In this document: positions 13,101 through 26,678 of the stretch, piece by piece
How positions within the stretch are numbered: the first letter of the stretch is position 1
Layout of the letters: the number at the start of each line of letters is the position of its first letter
Assembly: GCA_013396995.1 (NCBI GenBank)
Contig: VWZP01004610.1
Coordinates: 479,794-543,793 of the forward strand
From: Dicaeum eximium
Lineage: Eukaryota > Chordata > Aves > Passeriformes > Dicaeidae
DNA: 64,000 nt
Direction of reading: 5' to 3'
Made by a program: the position numbers and the translations under genes
The notes under the pieces: generated by a model
Told to the model about the DNA's origin: nothing
The model's database searches: none
The model's input: the letters and a program-made list of their open reading frames with translations, nothing else

Positions 13101-16100
13101 GGCTGGACTAGCCCAGGTTAGTGCTGGGCAGTGAGAGGAACTTTCACTTCCCTAATTCCCAGCTCCAGTGCCTGTTTCCACATTTCCATGTGCCTCATTA
13201 AACCTGGCTTCTTCCATTACTGCTGGAAATTTGACCCCCAAGTAGCAGCCAGGCAGCCAAAGATCTTCTCAGCTGGGGTTTAATTCCAAACACGTTTTCC
13301 CTTTCTCCTAGATGTGCCCTCTGGGTTGCAAACCTCCTCCCAAGTCACAGCCATCGTGGGGAACGACGTCCAGCTGACCTGCCAGGCCTCCAAGTACATC
13401 TACACCCACCTGGCCTGGTACTACCCCTCCTCAGAGCCAGCTCCCAGCCACTCTGTGGTCAGGAAAATGGGCAGATATTCCATCTCCTTGACCCTGCTCA
13501 TTCCCAACGTCACGAGGGAGCAGAGTGGCCTCTACAAGTGCCAAGCCCAGAACCAGCACAACAGCACGGACACGCTGGAGCAGCACAGCCAGCTCCTGGT
13601 CAGAGGTAGGTGCCAGGGGAGAGTGCCACTGGGACCTGTCCTAATACAAACCTTGTGTCCTGCTCTGATTTCATTTATTTATTTACTCTGTGGGGATTGA
13701 CACCCTGACATGGAGAAACCAGCCACTGCTGGGTTTGGATAAAATATTTGAAATCACATAAAGGTGATTTCAGCAGCATTTTCTCTTCCCAGCTCCATGC
13801 TGGGTGCAGATTTAGAGTTGACTGAGGACAAAAAGCATCACCTGCCATTTACTGACAGCACAACTGTAACTTGGGATGCTCACCCCAGATCTGTATGACT
13901 TTGGTACCCACTCTCAGCTGCCAGGATGAGATACCTGAATAGATTTGGACCCAGCAGATCCCAAATGTCCCTGGGCAAGTGTAAAATCAAGTGACACGTG
14001 CCATTTATTCTGGGCAAGAGGAATGCACTTTTTTATAACAATTATTCTCTTACTTATACCCAAGCCCCCAACTCTTCCATTTCACTAAGGTCCTCCAGCC
14101 TGGCTCTGTTGGCTGGGGGAATACAAAGGGCAGGACACTTCTGAGTAGAAAGTAGGAAGTCACTAAAAATTAGTGAAGTTTCTTCTGCTTCAGAGTGAAG
14201 AAGGTGGGTGATCATCTCTAAGCCTCCTCAGAAGACAAAGGGCTGCTGGCATGGGGAATGGATAGATTTATTAACCACCTTCCAGTGGTGAAGAAAACCC
14301 AAAGCACAGAAGTGGAGTAGAACTGAGACACACAGCAGCAGGTCAGGGAGCAGGAGTCAGAGTGCTTCAGAAACTGAACTAGACAGGGATTTCCAAACTG
14401 GCTCAGGAGGCACTGCAGGGTCAGTGCTGCCGTGAGCTCTTGGCACTCAGGCACAGCTGGCTGCAGCCTTGGAGTGAATATTCCCTGTGCAGCCCCCCAG
14501 CCCCTTCCCTCCACACACACAGATCCTCACCCACAGCTCTGATTCCAGACTGGGAGGTGATTTATTTCCAGACACACACAAACATCTCCCTTTTCCTGAG
14601 GTGGAGAGGAAAGGAAGGACTCTCACTCAGGTACTGGGCAGTGATAATGGTTTGGCTGGTCCCCACAGCACCAGGGCCACCTGTGAGCATCACCTGCAGT
14701 GAGGCACTGGCCTTGCTCTGCTCTCTGCATTCAGGCACTTCCCTTTCTTCTCCCCTGGCAGATATTTTTATTCAGTCAGTCAGATTTCCACCTACACACA
14801 CACCTACACAGCATAGCTATGGGAAAAACACAGCTAGACTGCAAATACATCCTTGGAGAACTGGAATCAGGATCACGTTCTTGTGAGGATGACTGGGGTC
14901 TGTTGTTTGTCTGGCACATGTCAGGCAATTCTTGGGGAGAACACACATGGAAATGCTCCTCAAAAACAGTTTTCCTTCCCCTATTCAAACATTTTATATG
15001 TTCTAATGCCCCTCACCTTCTGTCCTCACTGCAATTTTGGGGTATATTTTATGCTGTGCTTGTGATTTTATTCATTGCTGTCCAGCACCTTTTATAAATG
15101 AACATAAAGTGGGCATTACTGTGGTTGTAGTAAGGAGAAAACTGCACTCCTGATGGAGGATAAAAAACCTTTAGAACTGTTTCCTCTTTTCCCCCTCCTT
15201 TCTCCTTTTTGTCTTCACCCTGCATGTGCACCACCCACTGCCTGTCCTTTGTTTTCTTCAGAGGATGAGGAGTTGGAGCTGCAGCCAAACCTAAGCTTAG
15301 GCAGTGTGAAAATAAACAAAATAAACTCACCCACTACTCCCAGAACCTTTAGGGGGATTTTTGATCGACTGATCAACCAAACCTTTGCCACATCCAGCCC
15401 AGAGAGGCTGTGCAAGGAGGGAATGTGAGGGAAGGGCCTCCCCAAACCTGACTGGGGGCTCTTTTCCTTTGTGGCTGCAGCAAAGGCGGCGCCATTCGTG
15501 ATCCAGAACCTCACGGACCTGGAGGTCAACATCAGCGGCAAGATCCTGCTGGAGTGCAAGGTCAGTGGGACACCAGAGCCACAGGTCACCTGGAGGAAGA
15601 ATGGCTACCCCATCTCAGCAGCATCAGGTGAGGTCCTGCTCCCCAGGATTGTTTGGAATGTGGATAATGGACAGGCAGGGTCACCGTGACACAGGATCTA
15701 CGGCTGTGCCTGTGACTCAGGGCACACACACACAAATCCAAGGATGCCAGAGCGCTGCAGCCGTCTCCAGCTTGGACTTTGAGGTCAGAGGAAGCTCCTG
15801 TGTGCAGAGCCAGCCCAGCACACGTTAGCATAGCACTGGGAAATCAGGGAGCACTGCTCAGGCTGCTGGTGTGGGAGCAGAGTTTGGGCACAGAACTGAG
15901 CCACAGGCTGCACCTGTGTCAGGTGGGTCTGGCAACACAGGCCTGAGCTCTAGCTGTCCTGGCCACGATAAACTGCAGCAAAGTCACCTGGCAGAGGGGT
16001 TCAGGGCATCCCATGGCATATGAAATGTCCTTTATTTCCCCTGGCACAGTGATGGGAATGTGCTCTCAGCTCCGTGGGACAGAGCACCACAGGGACACAG

Positions 16101-19100
16101 CCACCATGGGCAGGGAGCCTCACCTGAGCCTGCAGCTCCCTCACCTAAGCTCAGGTGCCTTCCCAGCTCTGTGCCATAGAATCACAGGATGTGCTGAGTT
16201 GGAAGGGTCCCACAGAGATCACTGATCCAGCCCCTGTCCCTGCCCAGACCCCCCAACAACCCCACCCTGTCCATCCCTGGCAGCATTATCCAAACACCCC
16301 TGGAGCTCTGGCAGCCTCGGGGCTGGGACCATTCCCTGGGGAGCCTGGGCAGTGCCAGCACCCTTGGGGGAAGAACCTTTCCTGATATCCAGCCTAACCC
16401 TGCCCTGACACAGCTCCAGCTGTTCCCTGGTTGCTGTCCCTGTCCCAGGGATCAGATTTGAGCCGTCCCTCAGGAGGATGTTGAAGAGTGCAGCAAGGTC
16501 TCCCCTCAGCCTCCTCCAGCTGAATAAACCAAGTGCCCACAACCCCTCCTCATAAGACCCCTCCAGAGCTTTCCCCATTCTTGTGGCCTCCTTTGGATGC
16601 TCTCCAATGGCTTCAAGTCTTTTTTTATATTCTGGTGCTCGAAACTGCACTGGAGATGAGGCTGCCCCAGTCAGTGCTGAGTATGTCCTGAGCCCTCCCA
16701 TAAATCATGGAGAATCCCATGTCAGTAGCTGGTCCTGTGACTTTAAGTTTGCAACTTGGACTAGGTAGGAAATCTAGGATCATCCATAATTCAGATCAGA
16801 ATGTTCTGAGAGAAACTCTTTATAGCTACTGAAATTTTATAAATAATTCTAGAGGGACAAGCATGTAACTCATCCAACCAATGGAAACATAAATAAAATA
16901 TTTGGAAAAAACACCTCAGGGTAAATATTTCAGCACAGTGCATGACAAGTTGTGTGCAGTACTCTTGTTAACAACAATGGGATTCACAGGCAGAACACCC
17001 AGAAATTCAAAATGTCCTTCCCTTTTGGATTCAAAGCCTGAGTCATTTCCCTGTTTCAAGCCCAATCATCCCCTCAGTCAAAAAGAAGAACTCTCAGTGC
17101 AGTACTACCAATCAGGAAAAATGAAATGCTGAAAATTAAATGTAGAAAAGTCCCTCAGGTCATATCTAGGCAACCTCTCTATTCCCACTCCACCTGGCTG
17201 CCTGTGAATCCAGGATTGCTTCACACCACTATTTTTCCAAGAAGTGCCTAACTTGAGTTCCATGTTCCCCATGTTAGAAGTCCCATCCCTTCCCACAGCC
17301 TTCAGTAATTCCACTGAGTTCCCATTTTTCCTTGTGTATCTTCCTGCTATCAGACACCAATCCTGCATCCCTTTGCTGACTTCTGGATTAGTTTTCAGGC
17401 TCTACCCACTCTAAATCAACAGCCACATTTGCTGTTGTTTAAATGATGCCAAATAATTTATCCAGGCATTGAAGAAGGAAAAAAGTCAGAGAAAGGTTGC
17501 CAGTCCAGGAGGAGCACAGGATTAAAATGGGTCCTAGCAGATGGATGGGAGCTGAACTTCAGCTCTGTCTCCTAAAAGCATTTTGGGCAGGTGGGTTATT
17601 GTGCCAACATTAACCAAAATGCTTTAAAACAGGAATTTCCATGGAGAACAACACCCTGGTGATTGAGAGAGTGAAGAAGGACGACGAGGGGCTCTACGAG
17701 TGCCGGGCCTCCAACGACTTGGGCCAGGACAGCACATCAGCCTTCATCAGAATCCAAGGTGAGCCCAGGGAATGCAGAATCCAGAGGGCTCACTCAGGCA
17801 TTTTGGACACGTTTCCAACCTGGCTGTACGTTCACCTGCAGGTTCTGAGGAGAAATCCAACATTGAGGTGATCATTCTGGTGTGCACAGGGCTGGCTGCC
17901 ACTCTCTTCTGGCTCCTCCTGACCCTCTTCATTCGCAAGCTGAGAAAGGTGAGACAGCCCCAGTCCTGCACAAGGGCTGGGATCTGCCTCAGCTCCGTGG
18001 AACAGCAGAGTTTAGGGACAACTGCTTGGGGCAGATGGTAGAAAAACTGGGCAAAATGTCTCTGTAAAATTCAGTCCATGGTTTGTGTTGACTTGCCAGA
18101 GAACCCTTGCACTTCTGAGGTTTCCAGCCACTTCTGTGGAACCATAAAATCAGGCTACTCCCTCTTTATGAGTCAAACTGGCTTATGAGAATAACAAAAA
18201 AATACCCTAAATCCACTAAAATGAAGGCTTGATTTCAGCACTTGGCTCTAAAAGATATTAAAGAAAGATCCCAGGCTGTCTGCTCTAGAAATGAGCTCAA
18301 ACCACACAGCTGATTTGATCTCCTTGCTCTTTTTTCACCTCCCTTTTGTGACTCAAAAAGTAAACTTGCAGTAAAGTTTCAAGGAATTTAGGTCTGTTTT
18401 CCTAAAACAAACAGCAAACAGAAAGGCAAGCACAGCTCTCTGCTGTGCTTTCACCAAATTGCAGTCCCAGTGATGATCTCCAATATTTGAGTAAAATTTC
18501 CCTTCCTCTTGCAAACATAGGGTTAAAATTCACGTTTTCATCCTTGACCTCATCTTAACAGAGCTGTGGACAGCACTGAATTTCCTCTTACACTTCACTC
18601 CTGAGCAAGTCTGCTCACAGAACCCACCCAACCACAATTTCTCACTTTAGCAGCATCAGAAATAGCAATTTCCAGCAGCTTCCCACCAATTACGGTGACA
18701 ATGCCAAAATATGCAGGAGGAGGTGCAGCTCCTGCCATTCCCATGGAAAATCAGTGATTTCCTTTGGCTGCTCCAGGTAGATTTTGTGTTTCCCAGCATC
18801 AATCAGTGCCTCTTCCCAAGAGCCAGGAGCGGCAGGCACACACAAACATTTGTGTCTCAGCTGTAGAACAGAAACAGGAAGCTGCAGTGATGCATTCCTG
18901 GCTCAGGATAAATTTGCCTGGAAGGCAGGGAACTCCCCAGGCTGCCAGACAGCTCCCTCCCGTCGGAATTGCAGCGTAAATCCCCTGAATAATTTCTCCC
19001 CTCGCTGTTTTTAGCCCGATGCCACAGATATTAAAACAGGATACCTGTCAATTATCATGGACCCAGAGGAGATGCCCCTTGACGAGCAGTGTGACCGCCT

Positions 19101-22100
19101 GCCCTACGACAGCAGCAAATGGGAGTTCCCCAGGGACAGGCTGCGCCTGGGTGAGTGCTTTGGGCTCCCAGGTGGGGGAAGGATGAGCCCAAATCCTTCC
19201 CAGTGCCAGGGGAGCTATTGGATAACCCAAGGAGAGCCTGTCACAGTGCCAGGGTACCGCCACCCTTGGATCTGGGATCACAGAGTTCAGGATCAGAATG
19301 GAGGGTGGAATGAGGGATTTGGAAAAATTCTGTCAAAATAGCTGCCACCTCTTTTCCTTGGAAAAGGAAAGCCAAACTTGACAGGGAGGAAAAGTACCTC
19401 CAGGTACTGTCCCTGCCAAAAGTGTGATTGCATTCCCATAGAGGAAAAAGGAAAGTGAATTTTCTTTTGAAGAAAGCTATCAATTCATCAAATAATCACT
19501 TCCTTATCAACTCAGCTGAGAGGGGAGAGCTCAGCTTTGAGCTGTAAAAAGCTCTCGTGGAAAAATGAGCCACATTTCACTAAACAGCTCAGTTCACTGG
19601 CTGATGGAGTGAGAAAATGCAAAAAGCTGGCTGTGTTTGTACAGCGAAACTGTAACATCTGCATGCACTGAGGAGTTCAGGGAAAATATCTGTATTTGTG
19701 TGCTCCTGGTGCTGCAGCTGGAAAACATGGAAGGAGGAAAGGACAGAAAAATATCACAAAATCTGAGGTGATGGTGGGACACAGAAAGTGGCAGAACCAA
19801 AAAGCCAGACCCTGGGTCAGAGACCTCAGAGCACACCAGGTAACACAGGCAGGGAAATCCAAATGAAAGGGAAAATAAAAATAATGGAATCATCCTAAAT
19901 TCCATTTAGTGCAGCTTTTCCCTCAAATCGATGTCAATAACTGAAGGGTTAAAGGGCTGTGACTCCCAGAGTGCCTTGCTGGCTCTCTCCATTATTCATG
20001 GGAGATCAGGATGCCACAATTAAACCCAAACTCTGCCTTCCCTGGGCTCCAGGTAATGTTTCTCCCCTCAACCCGTGTAGGTGTCAGCCGTGCCCCCAGT
20101 GAGTGCAGTGATCTCCCCTCCTCTGTTCTCTCCCGTGCTGTATTGCATCCAGGCCATATGGATAAAACCCCTGGTATCCATATGCTGCAGGATGTGATTC
20201 AGGCTGCTGTGACTGTGTCTGTGCACTGTGCCTGGTTCTCCTGCACAGCTGAGGTTGCATGTCCCCTCCTGGCTGGTGCAGCCTGGGCTCACTCTCGACT
20301 CTTGCTTCTCTAGGTAAAACTCTGGGTCATGGTGCTTTTGGGAAGGTGGTGGAGGCGTCTGCTTTTGGCATTGATAAATCTTCAACCTGCAAAACAGTTG
20401 CCGTAAAAATGCTGAAAGGTACAAAAATCCCTCTGAGATCCTCGCCAGACTGCCCAGGGAAGCCGGGGGAGCGCAGTGCTCAGCCCCCAGGCTCTGTGTC
20501 CTGCAGGGAGTGGGTTTCCATGGGGGAATCAGCCATCCTGGATGGATGCAAGGGGAGGAAATGACAGCACCTCCGTGCTGCACTGCTGATTAAGGCTTGT
20601 ATTCCTCAAGGAAGAAAACAGCAGCTTCCAGCTCTGTGGGGTGAGGAGGGAAACAGATTAGGGAGTGTAATTACACAAGGTAGCCCGAAATTGGAGCTGA
20701 GCCTTCCAGCGAAGCCTGGCCAGATGCAGAACAGTTCAAGGGACTGAAAAAATACCCAGTGCCAGGGGAGTAAATTAGAGACATCTTGCTTGCAATTATT
20801 GAAATGAAGGGAAGGTTTCCTGTGGGGTGGAGGGAAGGAGGGAACTCAGAGCCTGTCCTTGCACGCTGGATCTGCACACAGAGCCTCGCACCCAGCGAGG
20901 AATGAGCCACATGCTGCCTGCTCAGGCAGGGCTTGGCACTGCTCCTGAGGGTGATTCCAAAGGCTCAGCCCATGCTGCCATGGCCCTCACGGCTCCATCC
21001 TGCTGCATGACACCATTAACCCCTGCAGTGCCACCAGCCAGTCACTGCTGCCACGGGACTTGGCTTCTGCTGCCAGCTGCCTCTCCTGGTGCTCTGCTAC
21101 TCCCATCTCTCTGAAATCACAAAAACACCCATTTATCACCTCTCTGGGCCTCCTTCAGGTCTGATCTCCCCTCTCTATTTTCATCCTTCTGATCATCTTC
21201 TCTCCTGCTGTTGTATCTTCTGTTCCATGCCCATTTCCAGATCCCTGAAATACCCTAGAAGTCCCTGATCCAGACATATTCCCATCTCCATCAAAATGTA
21301 CTGCCCTGGACAGCTCTGGGGTTTCATTCCCTTCCATGCTGTGCTTCCCAACTGAGCCTCATGTCAGCTCTGCCCTGCCAGCACATATTCAGCAATATTT
21401 GGCAGATTCCCCATCGTTTTACACCTCCCTCCCCCAGTGGAGGCAACTGCCTCCTGCTCTGGTCTGCCCCTCCCCAACTAACGTGCCCATAATTCATCAC
21501 TTTCATGAATAAAGCAGATTATCTAGTATCAGCCAATCCATCTAGGGAATTAAAAGGGCTCTGGAGAGGCCTAAATTTCTGCCATCTCCATGCAGTGTGC
21601 TCGAGTCTGTTCTGGACTGAAGGCTGAAATTCAATGTGCGGAATTATCTGAAACACTTCTGAGCTGGCTGTGTGTTCCAGCATGTGCCAGGGGAAATCGG
21701 GAGTGATACCACCCATGGACACACCAAACACTGCTGACTGAAGGAATCTTGGAATAGCTCCTTCTTTATGACACAGTTTGGAGAAAGATTATGGGGAATT
21801 CTACAAACAGAAAAAGATGTTACATCTGTCATACCAAATTATTTGTTACATAACTGTTTCTTCATATTTAAATCTTACATGATGCAAAGGCAAAGAAAAC
21901 AGGCCAAAGCCTCTCCTGTTAAAATACATCATGGAAGTTTTGGAGAGAAGGCTGAGAAGATAAAGCAGCACCTGAACAAACTTCTGGTCTGATGGTGCCT
22001 GACTTAAAATAATGTCAGTGGCCAGCCAGGGCCTCCCCACTCAGGTTCATGGCTCACACACAGATCTTAGCAAATGTATTTCTTGGATCAATAAGATCTT

Positions 22101-25100
22101 ACAGGCCTGAGCTTTAGTAGTGCTGTGTGTTCCGTGGGACATTTTGGAACACACCTTCCAGCTCTGTGGATTCCTCATCACCTGCAGCAGAGTTCTGAGG
22201 TATTGTAACCAAGCCCTGCTGAACTGCACAGCCCAGCAGGAGGGAGGAACATGTTCTGTGTGCTGTGGGGGCTTGCAGAGCCTGGCTTTACTGAGCTTGC
22301 AAATCTGAGTCCTGGCAAAAGCTCTGTGGGATCAGGTTGGGGGAAGGGACCGTAACCCTCCATAACCCAGGCTCGAGAAAGGAAGAGTCACCCAAAAGAT
22401 AAAGTGTTATCCCACTTCATAAAGGTCAGCAGACAATGAAACGGATGGATTATTATCTGTGTCAGAGTCTGAAAAGCCAAGATACTGCAAGGAACCTGGG
22501 TGGGTTTTGTTTCAAAGGATAAACAGGATCTTGCTGTGTCCTGTTGAAAATATCCTGTTGTGTAAAGATGATTTTTTTCCTGTTTATCTTAAGCAGAATG
22601 TGCAACTACTAACGAATGCAAGGCTCTAATGTCTGAGCTGAAGATCCTCATCCATATAGGACATCACCTGAATGTGGTCAACCTGCTGGGAGCCTGCACC
22701 AAAGCTGGAGGTGAGGAGTCCTCAGTAAATTGGGAGCAAAAAAGAAAACATTTTTCAGACACTTCTGGGTGTTTGGAAGTGCCCTTGGTGCAGTCAATGC
22801 AAGTACAGCCATTTCCAGCTCTCTGCTCACAGGAGAGCTGCTGCTGCTCCTGCAGGATGTGGCCTCATCCCATCCAGGGCTCCTGAACCTCTCCCACCTG
22901 TGGTGTCACCTCTCTATTTTTTCTGGAGGCCTGTTCCCAAAAGGATTCTGCACTGAAGGGAGGAGAACACTGCATTGCAATGAGGTGCCCAGTTCCTCCC
23001 CGTGGGCATTTCCAAGCTTCTTCTCCCTCTCCTTCCCTGCCTTATCAGAAGGATGCACCAGGCTGAGCCCTTGGCTCTCTGAGCCTCCTCTTTTCCAGCA
23101 CTTCACCCTCTGCAGGCAAACACAGAGTTTCTGCTCTGTGTACAGGAAGCCTGGGACTGCCCTGGGTGCAGCAGGAGCAGGGACTTCCAAGGGGCTGAGC
23201 TGGCAGGACTGGCCCTGCATCATACAAAGTCCCATCAATCTCAGACCTTTGTCACTAAAACATTGCTTCCCACCCTGCCAGACAAAGCATCCACGTCTCT
23301 TACTGTGCTTCAGCTTCAGGGGAGCAGCTCTCGAGGATGGCTCCTCACTGCTGACCTTCAAAATCTTCAAAACCACCCCCAACAAACAGGTTTAGGTGAC
23401 CCGAGGGCAAGGAAACCCCAGAGTGAAAGAAATGAAGGGGGAAAATCAAGAGAGGTGGTGCCCAGCTCTCTTGTCATCTGAGAGCCCAAACCATCAGTTT
23501 CCAACAGTTGTTGTCCAGTCACGAGGGAAAAGGCAAATTTCAGTGAGGTAGATTTGGGAGGATGCCAGGGAAGAAATCTTTCCTCCAGCAAGGTGGTTCC
23601 AGTTCCTCAGGAAACAGCAACCAGCAGCCATGGGTACTGCTGGGATCTGGGAGCCATGCAGGGGGAGCTCCCAAGAACTGGAGCACTCCAGACCCCAAAA
23701 GCTTGTGTGGGAGCAAGGGGCAGCTCCAGCTGGAGGGATTTAGGGTTCAGATGCAGCAGGCAGGAGCCTTTGCTGGGGACTGTGAGCAGAGGGGAGGGAA
23801 CACTGGGAATGCTGGTGGCTCTCCTGTGCTGGCACGTCCCTGAGGGGGCCCAGGACAAGCACCAGGTTAGGTGCCTCTAATCTGGCAGCAGGACCAGGGA
23901 TCAGTGGTTCTTAACCAAAGCAGCCCCAGAGTTCTGCTTGCACAGCAAGACACAGCTCAGGACTGATCAAAGGCTCTGATTGTCCAGTTTCTGAGAAACT
24001 CTTTCTCCCAGGAGTTCCTTGATTTCCCATTCTCCATCCTGCCCCGTCCTGGGTGGGAGGTGACCCTTCCTCCTCCCTGCCAGGTGCTTGGGGAAACCTT
24101 TGAGGGGCAGAGTGTGGAGCAGAGGGGTGCAGCAGGACCTCACAGGGCACGGAGGAGCCTCGAGGCAGGCACTGCTTTGTTCTCTGAGCAGTGCAAGTGC
24201 AGACTAAAGAAAAACAGCCCTGAGCTCCAGAGGCAGACACGGATCCGAGTTCCTGTGAAATTCCAGTGCTCTCCCCTCCCCTGTTAGGCTTTATGTAACC
24301 GTGTATTCCTGATGGAGACTGGTATTAAGTATGCACATACATTATTTTAACAAGGTATCAAATAACAGAATTTAACACTTTGGCGGAGTGTCTGATGTTC
24401 AGCAGTCAGAACTAATGCAGTGTGTGCTTTACAATGAGGGAACAAAATATGGGGAGGCCATGTCTAGGAAGCGTTTCAAAACCATGAATAAATCACTAAG
24501 CAGAGCTTTAAAGCTGTTCTGGAATCTGCATTTCCTCAGGGCATCCATGAGGGACATTGGATTTGGGGTTCTTCAGAGCCAAATCTCTTGAGCACGGCCA
24601 GATCCCAGCACTGAGCAGAGGTTTGGGATCAGCACTGGAACCACTGGGATTTGGGGATTTGGGGCTGGTGTTTTTGCAGCCATTGCAAGGTTTTCAGGCT
24701 TGTTCCAGCTGCAGGCAGAGGACTGGGGTGCTGGAGAGCCCCAGGGTGTGGCATAGGGCTGGGGTGAGTGCAGAGCCTGCAGGAATCCACAGGGAACACC
24801 ACGGGCTCGGTGCTGCCTGCAGGAATTCAGCATCTCCCTCTGTGTGCTCCCAAAGGCTGCTCCTCTCCCTGTCCCAGGGTCACTGCTCTCTCCTGGTGCT
24901 CTCCCCAGGCAGTGCTGGACAAGGAGCCCACTGCAGCCCCGCTCCTGCCGGGATGATGCAGGAATTCCGGCAGGAATCCTGCTGAGCTCCTTCCCCAAGG
25001 CCAAGTGCAGCTCTCAGCACTTCCCCTTTGAAGTGCAAACTCCTCAGTCTGAACCACAGACCTTCTCCAGAGAAAAAGGTTCTGGACATGAAAGTCTCAG

Positions 25101-26598
25101 TATTTGGGGTTGATCATATTCCATGTTTATCCACATCCCAGTCCTATAAATTCACCTTATCTTACATTTCATGATTACAAAAAATAAAGTTCCAGAATGG
25201 AGCTTTCCCCTTCCCTTACATATCACACTGCAATATAAAAGCATTTCAAGCAGCTCTTAAAAACCTGCATAATTGTATAAAAGCAGCACTGAATCTACAG
25301 TGGTTTTTAGAAGAATAAGGAAGAAAGTGAGAGCACTTTCCAGGCTTTCAGAAACTTCAGACTGAGTATTTTTGCAGCTTTTTGTTTAGGTCTGTCTGTG
25401 GCCCTGCATACTTTGATTTCCTCTAGTGGCAGCAGCTCCACCCAAAACAAACAATTGTGAAGCCAGCAGAGAAAATGAAAACTGCTCCATGTACAGAGCA
25501 AACCAACCTTAACAGCATCTGGAATTGTGTTGATCATCCTGAATTTTCCTTGTTTATAATTTAGGAATAAATACCGACAGTTACCATCCAATGGGGAAGA
25601 GTAAGAATGTATTCACTTCTCTCCACATCCCTACTGATTGTGTCACTCCTGTGTTTCCTCATTTCCTCATCTGTATAATAGAAATGCCACTTATTTTGAA
25701 GAGGATTTGGTAGGATAAATTAGAATTATGTGCTTTGCAGTGCTTCAAAACTCATTTGACTTTCATTGTCTTTTTTAGGTCCTTTAATGGTCATTGTGGA
25801 GTATTGCAAATATGGAAATCTGTCCAATTATCTCAGAGGGAAACGAGGAGATTTCATTGCATACAAGGTAAGAAGATGAGACTTCTGACAGTCACAAGCC
25901 AGGGAATCAACAACCACTGACAAAAGCTGGATTCGCTCTGCATTGGCACCAAGGCAATTGGGTATTTCTATGGGCACTTTATTTTCTCTCCACATTTCAA
26001 TTTGTACAAGCAGGAAGAAGGATTTTTTCCCCCTGCAGGATCTCACTGCTGTCCTCTTCTAGCATCCCCTAAAGAATTAGTAGTGAGTACTCATACACTC
26101 CAGAGCACTTGAAAGAGAGGGAATTACCTATGAGATACTTCCCAGCACAAGGGGGGCAACAAAATAGTAGTGAAAAACTGGCACTAACTGAACTAGCAGA
26201 AAGTGAACCCTCCCAAAATAGAAATCTCTTTTGGAGATATTTTTTTTCTAGACCCCAAGTGAAAGCAGTTCATCCTTCCCCCATCTGCTCATTCCCATCC
26301 TCTGGCCTTTCACCTGTGCCAGCCCTGAAGTCTGTGCTGTAACAACAGCCTGGATCATGGATATTCTACATCAAAACCAAGCAGACAGTTTGTTTCCCAA
26401 ACAGCTCTTTGCATCCACACAAACATCTGTGCCAGCACAGACTGGGCTGGGATGAGAGCAGGACTCAGGAGCACAAATCAGTGCTGGGGAGGGATGGGAC
26501 TGACTCCTCCTTGTGAATATCCAGAGTGGAACAGGCTCTGTGACCCCAGCCCTGCCAGAAACTGCAGCCTCACCAAGACTGGTTCCCCAGATGATTGC

Positions 26599-26678
<80 letters not shown>

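Noticed and set aside
22730..23395. 221-codon plus-strand open frame behind exon 19
   Set aside because: It starts in intron sequence after a clear donor and is in a different frame from the exon; the receptor frame continues at 25779.
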